Part shown: piece after piece, positions 13,007 to 23,386 of the stretch
How positions within the stretch are numbered: position 1 is the first letter of the stretch
How the letters are laid out: each line of letters starts with the position of its first letter
Translations under genes and position numbers: made by a program
Source: Lepidodermella squamata
Taxonomy: Eukaryota > Gastrotricha
Direction of reading: 5' to 3'
NCBI GenBank assembly: GCA_047495785.1
Contig: JBLDXI010000015.1
Coordinates: 4,278,001 to 4,342,000 of the forward strand
DNA: 64,000 nt
Notes under the pieces: model-generated
Told to the model about the DNA's origin: nothing
What the model saw: only the letters and a program-made list of their open reading frames with translations
Database searches by the model: none

Positions 13007-16000
13007 ATGGGCTCCGAAAAATGCCTTTACTTCACGTTACAGCGAGGGAAAGATTACACCAGAGAGCTGTATATTTCGCAAAAAGGCGATTCCCTGATCT
13101 TCAAATTGGACCCATGTCTCTTCAGCGAATCGGTCCGTCTGTTTTGGAACTTTCCCGAGGGAAAGAACCCTTTCGAGCGCACCCTTTTCCGTGAATTGGA
13201 ATGGTCGGACGGAAAGCACCCGTTAGCTTTCTATGATCGCCACACTAATAGGCTGCCTTTGAGCCGAGCCGGTACATACGAATTCTACTTCACCATTGAT
13301 GGAACGAATAAACGGGAAAATTACAATGGCAGAGGTAATTTCAGATTTCTTAACATTTTTGCACCATTGAAATTCTGAAGTCTTATCAAATTTTTTGCTG
13401 CTTAGCGGGCAGTTCATTGAGGATGACCGTTTTACTGTCTTCCAGACCTCCCGTTAGCAACTTTACGGCCTTTTGTCGATTTTTCCGCAAAAGGCCTTTC
13501 ATAACCTCTTCAGTAAAAAACAAATTGAGTTTAGCGATGTAATTTTATTTTTAAGGCGTGACGTTTCGGTACGCTCATCAGACTAGAAGTTTAGAAGAAA
13601 AACAGCAAAATCAAAATCACAACAAAGAAAAAGCAAAACAAAAATTAAAATAATTTCAATTTGACGGAGTCCGACTGCACATTGATTTTTAGTTTGGTTT
13701 TTTTGATCAGCAGGCTCTTCGTAACCCTCGAAGAACACTGGTCCAGCCAGCTCTCACTTTCGCATTCTAATGAATCGACAGTGGCACAGTAATAAAGGGA
13801 TCATCCAGTCTTGATAAGAAACGCGCTATTTTGCTGTAATCAATCTCACTTTTTTGGCGAAATAAGTGTCACATTCGAACATATGTAAAGGTGCTAAGTA
13901 CCGAATTTTGAGAATGTCACTAGGTACTGCGGCTCACTTTCATTGAGAAAGTAGAAAACCAGTAGAATCCCCTGAACGGAAGTAACGCCGCGAATAGGGA
14001 AGAGTAACGATGATTTGGATTTGCCTGAGCAGCGCACGAAGTCGTAGTACGAAAATTATTTCATTGATAAATTCAGGGACGATAGTCTCCCCGAGGATGT
14101 ATTGACTTCCATCCGGAAAATGCCCCAATGTGGAGCTCACATTTTTATACAGCGCGATATTGAACCTGCTAATGTCCGCAACACCGAACTGAGAGGCCAA
14201 ACTTGTTATCGATGCCATAAGCCCAGTTTCCGTGAATACTTCGACTCCGAATACGCTGACATTGTATCTCTTTGCGAAGTAGTATACATCTCGAGATTTC
14301 AGGCAAATTTCATGAGATACCCGTAGGGTTCGAGATTATCAGCTAAATTTATCAAGACTAGGGCGACAATTTTTACATCGACTGCATCTCGGCCGTTTTT
14401 GTGGAAGGACATCAGATCACATATGTGAGCAAGATGAATCAGCAGGTCAATGCCTGATTTAGTCCCAATTTTTCGCAAAATAAACATTGTCGAGGATAAT
14501 AAAGATAATAAAGAAAGAACGAAAATAGGCCCAGTTTCTTTGCCACTGCTGCAGCTACACAGGCATAGCTCACAGAATGTAATTACGATTAGAGTGAACG
14601 TGGTATTATATGACATTTAACAAATCTCACTGTTTCCTCGACGATCTGGGACCAGTAAGTCAGCTTATTACAAGATGTAATTTTGCGAATAAACCGATGT
14701 AGTCGAACTGTTCGACAGTGACCAACGGCCGAGGGGGGTGGCAGCGAAGCTAGGGTCTTGTGGGCAACGGGGCCAGTCGATTTCCGTTGCTGCTGCTTGG
14801 GCTTGAACAAGTGAACAGCGGGTTTGACAAACTTTAGGTTCGTCGAGGGCCAGCCGTGCCTGACACGTACTGGAGGACCACTTTTTGGTTCAGGTCCACG
14901 AGGGCTCCCAGCCGGGGCCACTCCTACCGCCAGCGCGGGGAGACCACTATCAGGTGTTATTAACTCTTGACGGGTTATGGAATCAACTTTGGACAACGGC
15001 TTTTCCGGTGCGACCGGCGCAAGCACTCGACTTCGGCAATTGTTGCTTAGCCTTACCGCGGTGATCAGCGGGTTTTACGAACTTGGGGTTATTAAGAGGC
15101 CAGCCGTGGGTGATGCGTGCACGAACACTTTTTTTCAATACAGGAGTCAGAGGGCTTTGAGGTGTGGCCACTGCAACCGCCAGCACAGTGAGATTAGAAA
15201 GCGATGTCACCGAATCGCTCACATACGACGGCATATCATGTGCGATGGGAACACCCAAAGCTCTCCTTGCCACCATAGCCCAGGTTACAGGCGCAGAGAC
15301 ATTTACGATGTGTGACATTATGGTTGATGTCTAACTAAGCAAATCAATTGAAATATCAATTGAAATATCAATCAAAAATAAAGAAAATCGTGTACAACGT
15401 TTGTGATTTGTATGGTAAATAGAAGGAACAACCGGATCTACAACGTAGTATTTAAGCTTGTTCGTAAGGCCCATTTTTATTCCCGCTGTTGTAAAAAACT
15501 GTTCCGATAGCATGGTGAAAATAGGGTCACTCCGATCGGATAGCATTGCGATGAGTCGGGTGGTTGACAGTTTGCTCTCACTAATATGACCTGAAAATTA
15601 ATGTGTAGATGAAAAGATGAAAAAAATAAACTTTGTTTTCAATTTAAGGATATATCGTCGTGCAGCCGTTCTTAGTAACCGAGGGTGAGCCGCATCCGTT
15701 ACCGATGACAGGAATCTGCATGCAGACCTATCTTGCGAAATTACTCGGGCCGCTGAAAACGAACTGGGAGCCAACTCTTCGAGTCGCCAAAGAAACCGGG
15801 TATAATTTCATCCACCTAACGCCTTTGCAAGAACTCGGCGGTTCTAAATCGAGTTACTGTTTGAAATCGCGTGAGAGCATTAACCCAGCATTCGAAGCAA
15901 AGTGGAACGAAGTTGGTGATTTTGTTGCGAAACTGAACCGTGATCATGGAATTTTCACCATCACCGACTTGGTGCTGAATCATACCGCTAATGAAACCGA

Positions 16001-19000
16001 TTGGTTGTTGACAAACCCAGAGGCGGCGTATAACCTGCACAACTCGCCCCACTTGAGATCGGCGTATTTACTAGATCGTTTGTTCTACTGGTTCAATGTT
16101 CAAGTTTCCGATGGCCGATGGGCTGCTATGGGCATCCCACCCGAAATTAACGATAACAGCCAGCTCGAAACAATTCGCACTGTTCTAAGTGATTTGGTTC
16201 GAGGAAGCGCTATTCACGAGTTATACACCGCTGATGTCGATAAATGTGCCAGCGCTTTTCGAAATCAGTTGGCTGAAGCGTTTCGCGATGCCAAAAGTAA
16301 GCCAGCCGCGGTTGCTAAGCAAGACCTGAAAAACCAGGTCAAACTGATCCCGCATCCCAAGTACCTGAGATTTGGTGCCACGGTCGATTTCGATCTCGCT
16401 TGTCAGCATTTGGGCGTCGATTTTAATCGCACGTCAGATCAACAATTGACGCAAGAGTACATCGAGTATACGACTAGTCGATTCAGGCAACTTTTGCACC
16501 AGTTGAACGATGATATGAAAGCACAAATCAACGAGCATGTCTTCCACGCTGTCCGTAATTACATTGAAAACATCCGATATCGATTTGTTGACGGGCATGG
16601 TCTACGCCTGGGTCGTGTAACCGCACTGAATCCCCTTGTCTACAATTATTTCATCAAGTTGGGTCCCAAACAGGGTGCTAACTTGACCGAAGATGAGCAG
16701 TATGCTTTTGATGACGAGGAATCAAAATTTATCATGGCCCATAACGGTTGGGTGATGGGCGATGATCCACTGAGAAATTTCGCCGAGCCTGGGTCGTGGA
16801 TTTACCAACGTCGCGAACTCATCCCGTGGGGTGATAGTGTCAAACTGCGATTTGGCGATAAATACGATGACTGCCCGTTTTTGTGGGATCATTTCCGTAA
16901 AAATGCCGAAGACACGGCGCGTTACTTCCACGGTGTTCGCCTGGATAACTGCCATAGTACTCCCCTCGCGCTGGCTGAATACGTCCTCGATGCAGCTAGG
17001 CGTGTTCGACCTGATCTCCTGGTTGTAGCCGAACTTTTCACGTCGAGCGAGGCTATTGATAATTACTTTGTCAATCGTCTCGGAATTTCGTTGATGATTC
17101 GCGAGGCCATGTCGGCTTACAGTACTTACGAACTCGGCCGGTTAGTTCATCGATTCGGCGGCGAGCCAGTCGGTGCGTTTTTCCAACCTGCCGAACGGCC
17201 GTTCCGATCATCGTTAGCCCCAGCTATTTTCGCCGATCAAACCCACGATAACGAATCGCCCATTGGTCGTCACTCAGTCGCGAATTTGTTGCCGGTTTCC
17301 GCCATGACTTGCGTCGCGTATTGTGCAGCTGGCTCAACGCGAGGCTACGACGAATTTGTGCCGCATCACATCAACGTTGTTACCGAGGCTCGTCCCTATA
17401 TGATTTGGACGGACGGAGGTGAAGATACGAAAATTAGCGAGAAAACTGGTCTCTTACCTGCGAAACAAGCTTTAAACAGACTTCATGTATGGCTGTCTAA
17501 GAATGGGTTCACCGAGGTAAGAATTTTGTAATATTTTTGATGAATTACATTTTTCCGATTTTCAGACGTTTGTCGATCAAAAATCGAACGATGTCATCAC
17601 TGTGACTCGTCATAACCCGAAAACGCGTGAATCTTGCGTTCTTGTAACACGCACCGCCTTCTTGGGAACCGATGACCATGATTCAGTCCGGCCTGAACTG
17701 TACGAGACATCTGGTCTGCCGAGTATTAGCTTTGAAGGCCGCGTTAAAAGTGTCCTACTTGAATGCCGCACTTGCCGCGTTCCTTACGGCACCTCCCCAC
17801 CGCCTTTTACGCCCCACGCCCATGTCATCAACGGCCTGGTGAAATACCACGTTGATTGCGCTGAGAACGTTGAGCCGGAGAAGAGCCGCTTTCTATCGAT
17901 CTACAACGGCAACGACGGTAAATGCAGTGTAGTTTTGAGCCATTTCCCAGCCGGTTCGGTTGCTGTTCTATTAACGCAACAAGCTGATGTCACAATTTCA
18001 GCAATCAAGCACCTTGTTACCGACAAGGATCAAGTGGTGAAGACTGACAATGACCTGCGATCGATTTTGAAGAAAGTCTCGCTTACCGACTTCAATTTTG
18101 CCCTCTATCGCTGCACAGAGGAGGATAAGGTTGAATTAGGTTACGATGTTTACGAAGTGCCTCGCTTTGGCCGTTTTGTCTACGGTGGTCTACAAGGTCT
18201 CATGTCCGTCCTGCCGGTTATTCGCGATAATAATGACACCGGCCATCCGATTTGCGACAACCTTCGTCAAGGCGACTGGCTGTTGGATTACATCAGTAAC
18301 CGAATGGGTCGACGTGCCGGTTTGGCCGAGCTGGCTAATTTCATCGCAGAACAATTTAAGGCGGTGAAGCAAGTTCCGCGATTTCTCGTGCCCGCTTATT
18401 TTGAACGTGTCGTTTCAAATGTTTACAATGCGATTATCGAAGAGATTTTGAGCCGTTTTGATCCGAAAATTCGAGATGGTCCGTCTATTGTCCACCTGCT
18501 CAGTTTGGCGACTTTGCAATTCTGTGGGCCGAATCCTTTTGATAAAAATCTGAAATTCACTGTCGCAGCTGGATTGCCGCATTTCGCAACTGGTTACATG
18601 CGCAGCTGGGGTCGCGATACTTTCATTTCACTTTCCGGCTGTCTCCTCGCGGTCGGGCGATTGAACGATGCGCGCGATATCATTCTGAGATTTGCGGCTA
18701 ATTTGCAAAATGGGTTGGTTCCTAATTTGCTGGGCGATGAAGGGGTAGCGCCTAGATACAACGCCCGCGATGCTGTTTGGTGGTGGTTATATTCGATTCG
18801 TCGTTACTGCGAAACAACCCGCTCCACTGATATTCTGCGAGAAACGGTGAAAATTGATACTCGAAATGGAAATAAGGCCGAAGATCGCACGCTTCACTCA
18901 CTGATTCACGAAGCGCTGGAAAGTCACGCTGTTGGAACCAGTTTCCGCGAACGGAATGCTGGGCCATCGATCGATTCCCTCATGACTTCGGCTGGTTTCG

Positions 19001-19976
19001 ACATAAAAATCGGCGTTGATTGGAATACTGGATTCGTTTTTGGAGGAAATAGCAGCAACTGCGGTACCTGGATGGATAAGATGGGCAACTCAGCCCAGGC
19101 TTCGAACCGAGGAGTCCCAGCCACGCCGCGAGACGGCTCAGCTGTCGAGCTGGTTGGCTTGTGCTACGCGGCTGTTTCGTGGCTGGCGAAATTGGAAAAA
19201 TCAGTCTATCCCCACGAGTCGGTTCGACGACCCCCTCCGCTGTTACCTATCAAGCTGAGCGAGTGGGCTAGCCTTATTCATCAGAATTTCGATCGGTGGT
19301 TCTTTGTCCCTGAGGCCAATTTTGTTGCGCCCTTCATTGAAGAGCAATTTGTTAATCGAAAGAACATCTACAAGGTATGACCTTTTTCAATTCTGTAGTT
19401 GCTATGAGACTTGATTTATTTTCGCAGGATACTGTCGGATCTTCTCAGCAGTATGCGGACTACCAGTTAAGGCCTAATTTCGCTGTAGCTCTAGCCGTCG
19501 CACCTGAATTGCCATTGGATCCAGATAACGCGTTAGCTGCTCTCGACGTTTTCGACCAGGTGCTCCTGGGCCCGCTCGGCGTTCGAACTTTGGATCCTAC
19601 TGACTATCAGTACGCACCCTACTACGACCCAAGCGAAGATTCTAACCGCTTCCAGACTGCAGGTGGCTTCTCCTATCACCAGGGTCCCGAATGGTTATGG
19701 CCTTTCGGGCCCTACGCGTGCGCTCGTTTGGCTGTTGCCAGGCGTTGTAAGGGCCGCCCTGGGCTGCTTGAAGCTACGAAACGAAGCATCAGCCCACGCC
19801 TAGGCCAGTGCCTAACGACGCTTCTGTCGACGCCATGGCGAAGTCTTCCCGAACTAACGAACGGCAACGGTCAGTACTGCCCGGCCTCGTGTCCAGCTCA
19901 AGCCTGGAGCGTCGCCTGCTTTCTCGACGGTGTGCTCGCTTTATCCGACTCAGTTTCGGATGAGAACAAAAAATAA
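13007..19976 (+). CDS. AGL: Glycogen debranching enzyme (4-alpha-glucanotransferase / amylo-1,6-glucosidase)
   Basis: Four exons (13007-13334, 15649-17516, 17566-19374, 19428-19976) join to 1517 aa, matching the roughly 1530 aa eukaryotic family. It is bifunctional. The N-terminal GH13 transferase half carries the conserved MAHNGWVMGDDPLRNFAEPGS block, the nucleophile Asp in VRLDNCHST, the acid Glu in VVAELFTSSEA and the THDNESPI motif. The C-terminal GH133 glucosidase half has LPHFATGYMRSWGRDTFISL, RDAVWWW, GGNSSNCGTWMDKMG and GIPATPRDGSAVE-like motifs, ending in the NYHQGPEWLWP-type segment. It removes limit-dextrin branches in the cytosol during glycogenolysis. Intron 1 is 2314 nt, about 40 times the neighbouring introns, and holds opposite-strand coding-like sequence. 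A clear TTTTTCTAG acceptor-like site lies 22 nt before the ATG. Confidence 0.96.
13384..13512 (-). other. Short coding-like stretch with 9-bp hairpin in AGL intron 1
   Basis: On the minus strand a 40-odd codon open stretch rich in Lys, Leu and Gly (MKGLLRKNRQKAVKLLTGG...) ends in a stop near 13384. Within it is a perfect 9-bp inverted repeat, GGCCTTTTG (13467-13475) and CAAAAGGCC (13488-13496), with a 12 nt loop. It lies about 65 nt downstream (minus sense) of the hammerhead-like motif and may belong to the same mobile-element remnant. No family recognised. Confidence 0.3.
13555..13590 (-). ncRNA. Hammerhead-ribozyme-like core motif
   Basis: Read on the minus strand, 13581-13560 gives CTGATGA, seven spacer bases, then GAAACGTC. 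This is the arrangement of a hammerhead catalytic core with the minimal palindromic stem III (ACGT) and a GUC cleavage triplet, as described for dimeric hammerheads in Penelope-like elements. The flanks support only about two base pairs of stem I (GT before, AC after), and the seven-base spacer makes a poor stem II. I therefore read it as a motif relic or weak ribozyme, not a proven one. Confidence 0.4.
13940..15546 (-). pseudogene. Nested minus-strand vWA-like gene or gene remnant in AGL intron 1
   Basis: Several minus-strand coding-like blocks lie inside AGL intron 1: 15546-15331, 15318-14983, 15026-14589, 14616-14340 and about 14335-13940. The last two resemble a von Willebrand A fold: GIDLLIHLA, then a hydrophobic strand KIVALVLINLADN, then YYFAKRYNVSVFGVEVF followed by ITSLASQFGV and a terminal PEFINEII helix. 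The usual MIDAS DxSxS is not seen. The upstream part is Pro/Lys-rich with a duplicated unit. I could not join the blocks into one clean frame: there is a frame change near 14335 that would need a 31 nt intron or a frameshift. It may be a real nested gene with unresolved splicing, or a decayed copy. Confidence 0.35.
14800..15195. repeat. Diverged tandem duplication, 250-bp period
   Basis: Two similar segments of roughly 145 bp, about 14800-14945 and 15050-15195, are offset by 250 bp. Anchors are CAGCCGTG at 14851 and 15101 and a GGTTTGACAAACTT/GGTTTTACGAACTT pair at 14821/15071. On the minus strand both encode a matching peptide core, HGWP--N-KFVKPA preceded by LAV-VA. The match is clearer in protein than in DNA, suggesting past coding constraint. 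Confidence 0.6.
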
Positions 19977-20545
19977 ACCTCCTCAAAAAATCTTATAAAA
20001 AACCTGTGGCCTATGTGTTATTTTTCTAGTAAGTCAATCGTCTTTGCAGTCAGAATGATTATAAAAGCTAAGCACTGCAAGGATATTTTTTACGCGAGAT
20101 GAAGTCTGTCTCTATAATTTATGCTTTGTTTTGGCTCTTTAACTCAGCAAATAGCGGGCATCTGATGCCTCGATTAGAATTTTTGATGTGCCATACCCAG
20201 TGTTACTCTTATGCCCTCCTGGTGATCACTATGCTATTCGAATTTAGATAATAGAATTGTGTATTTTGACATCATTTTCCATTGGCGATGACCCTCAGCT
20301 TTCACCGCAACTTTCTTCTTGTCTTGAGATTGAGCCAATAAAATTATGATATGAAAATGGGAGTTTCCTTGTTAACGGGACCATACTGCTGGTTATTAAA
20401 TAGATCTACCGTATTCCTATCCTATTCTCAGTGACAAGAGACTTGGGAGAGGCTGAAAATCTCATGAAAAATAAAAACTCAGAATTGAATGCTATTTCCG
20501 ATTTATTATGGAGCAGCAAAATCAACACCGACACAAGTTCAGTTT
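19977..20545. other. Intergenic, convergent 3' UTRs of AGL and fucosidase
   Basis: Holds AATAAA-type signals (near 20337 on plus) and low-complexity UTR-like sequence. No ORF or RNA gene recognised. Confidence 0.4.
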
Positions 20546-22356
20546 TTAATTTTCATTAAATGTATCGCATATGTATGCTGCGAAGAGTTTGACGTAGGAC
20601 GGCTTCACTGCCACTTCGTTGAGCAGCAATTGGATTGCATCGACAAGAACTGGTTGAAAAATGTCGATTTTCTTATTGCCAACGCTTGTGCCATTCGAAA
20701 GTTGTTGCCAGATTTTAGTTTCGGTCAGAAACCCGAAGACTTCATAAGAACGGATTCGCTGACCGAAAAATTGATCCTCTTGAATGACGACGCGATCAAC
20801 AGCAGTTGGGAAGGGATACTTGATTTGCATAACTGAAGTTGCATTGGCAGACACCGAGATGTTTTGAGCAGGCCTTGAATAGCATGATCGTATGAAGTTC
20901 CCTAACTGTTGGTACCTAGCTATGTGATTAGCGGCGATTAGACCGTTTCGATTTGGTGACAAATCCATCACAAGTTGACAGTTGTGCCCGACTGAATTGT
21001 GGTAAACTTGAGCTAATTCGCTGATCGGTCTCAGCGGGATGCCTTCGCCGTAGAACCAACGATCAAAATATTGTAACGTCGTGTCACATTCGGACGGAGC
21101 CCAATCTGGTGACATTGCATCACCGGCGCACGAATCACCCGTACTCCAGGTGGGATCCGGTGCGTTTCCGGTTTCAGTGCATATCCATTTAACGGCATTT
21201 GGGGTCACTCCTGCCCCGCCAAAAACATTTGCGTTTGGTTGAAGTTCTTGCAGCATAGCTTGCAACTCTGTTTTCAAGTCAGATGTATATCCTCCATCGA
21301 ACCAGATTTCTTCCAATTGACCGTAATTGCTCCAGAGTTCGCGGAGCTGGAATAGCACTATTTTGTTGTAGTCGTCTTGTGTGACGTTGAGCATGCCCGG
21401 GCGCAGTTTTGAGACAGGCTGAACTTGCCCATCTGTGATGTGAAAATAAAATTCGTCATTATTTTAAAACTTAAATCAAACCATGATCTATTGCTAGGAA
21501 AACCCTACAGCTTCATCGAAAAATGGTCAGTCTATACGATTTAATTTGAACAGAAAATTGAATTGAACTTCTTCCTGCGCCAAGTTTGGCGCATCCATTA
21601 AAAACCGTTCCCAAATATCGTCAATGGGCCCTAAAATCTTGGGACTACCTAAAATACGCCGGAAGATCTCTAATAGGCCGTTTGGCGTATTTTTCTTTAA
21701 TTTTTAGTGCCTATTTATCGCAACTGCGATCTACAACCTACAATCCGAAGTTTCCAGCGTTCCCTTGCCTAAGCAATATCTTGTTGTTGCAATTCTCACT
21801 CACCTGAGACGTGGCAGTATAGATTGGTGACAATGCTATAATAAAAACCAGTTCTGATACCAGCCCTGCGACACGACTCGACAAAATTCTTCGCAATATC
21901 CAAACCAGCCACAGGCGAATGCGATACATCATAAGTATACGGCTTACCAGTCGAGGGCACAACAGCACGGGTCGGGAAAAGGGTGAAGCCGCAGTTATGC
22001 TTCACAACTAGAATAGCATACGTTGCATTTAACGCTTTCATAGCCTCGACCCACTGATCGGTATTTAGTAGTTTTGGATTGAACATAGTTATGTTGGGTG
22101 GGTCGAAATCAGGGGAAGGGCAGCCATCGTATGTCGTATTCAGATAGGTGGCAATGTCAAAATGGATAAGCATGCCGATTTCATGCTTGCTCCATCGCAA
22201 TTGATCGGCAGTTGGTAGAGGTTGACTTGCTGCGTTGAGCATTGATTCTGACATCTGCTTGTCGATTTTCTCGAATTTCAGCGGCGACAGGAGCTTGCAA
22301 TCGGCGGAAAGCCATAGTCCAGCGAAACAAAACAGCGCGATTCCTTGCAGCAGCAT
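20546..22356 (-). CDS. Secreted GH29 alpha-L-fucosidase, plant/bacterial type
   Basis: Two exons, 22356-21804 and 21432-20546, give 479 aa. A signal peptide is evident (MLLQGIALFCFAGLWLSADC). The GH29 barrel shows LRWSKHEIGMLIHFDIATYL, the VKHNCGFTLFP motif, the nucleophile Asp in EIWFDGGY and a candidate acid/base Glu in KWICTETG. The VYHNSVGHNCQLVMDLSPNR block and a C-terminal beta domain (FGQRIRSYEVF, GTSVGNKKI) follow. This pattern is closest to Arabidopsis FUC1-type and bacterial GH29 enzymes that remove alpha-1,3/4-linked fucose, not to the lysosomal animal FUCA1 type. Several N-glycosylation sequons (NTT, NIT, NAT, NVT) suit a secreted or lysosomal enzyme. The intron is long (371 nt). 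Substrate linkage is inferred, not seen. Confidence 0.85.
21433..21803 (-). other. Long intron of the fucosidase gene
   Basis: GT-AG intron (donor GTGAGT on the minus strand, acceptor ACATCACAG), 371 nt, against about 50-60 nt elsewhere. It contains a near-perfect palindrome TGCGCCAAGTTTGGCGCA at 21576-21593 (8-bp arms, 2-nt centre) with a TTTGGCGC E2F-like core. No ORF. Confidence 0.6.
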
Positions 22357-23386
22357 TTTGCTTTTAATGATTGAGGTGGAGCTCGAGGCACAGTTTAAAC
22401 ATCACTATCAGGGTTCTGTCTCAAGAGCTAATGCAAACGTGCGATAAACAATGAACTATTGGAGTGAGAAGCTGGCACGATAGGAAAGGCTCTTATCTTT
22501 CCTTGACCTCAAGGGATTCGGAACAAATTTGATATCAAGCCCAAGAAGTGAATTCTAGCTAGTCGTAGCTGGACAAAATTCGAACAAAATAAATAAAAAA
22601 TTTCCGTTGACCTCTCCTTCTGCATGGCACAGATTTATAAATGCTCAATTACTATAAACTCGCGGCTGGGCCCTGGGCCTCCCGTTGACCAAAGCAAAAC
22701 ATGGAAAAATGTTGCGGTTTAAATGCCGTCGCTGTGCAGTAAAGCCATTTTTATTAAAACATTAATGATATTGCTGGAACCTGGTACAGAAGATACTGCC
22801 ACGACAAGTAGAAAGATGCACCCAATACACCTGGCTGGTACATACTATTAGTATAATGCTTTCCAGTTGACAAATTATATTTCATTCATATTTCATATTT
22901 TTAGATTGCTTTTTCCCAGGGGCTGACGGCTAATTGTGAAGTTTCCCGCCGTCATACCTTTATTTTCATGAATTTGAAATTTTAATCGGGTCGATTCGTA
23001 AAGAAAGAAAGCACTTAATGCATGAAAAAGGCGCAATAACTGAGTTCTCATGGAGTTGTTTGTTTTCTACCACACTCGCGTATTTCTGTTTTTGATCGAA
23101 ATCGATCGGCTGCGCTATGAATCGATGTCGCGCCGGCGTAGGTGCGTCAATTGAGCTCACCTTTAAGAAAAAAGCTCGACTAGAAGCGCTTTCACACGCA
23201 GTTAGCTCCACATGAATGGCCGAGTAATGGATCGTGAAAGAGGCCAATGACAGTTGTTAGCAACGGACTGAATCTCGTAATTTATACAAACCTCGTGCTG
23301 ATTCTGTCAGCCAAGGGGCGCATTCTCGATTATTTTTAGCCACACCTCGAAGAAGCACCAGATCTTTTGACATCCAGAATCGCCGG
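22357..23386. promoter_or_regulatory. Divergent intergenic region, fucosidase / ankyrin gene
   Basis: About 1 kb between two outward-facing genes, so it probably contains both promoters. A palindromic TATA-like ATTTATAAAT lies near 22634. The last 200 bp before the ankyrin ATG are richer in CpG. No ORF or RNA gene recognised. Confidence 0.4.
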
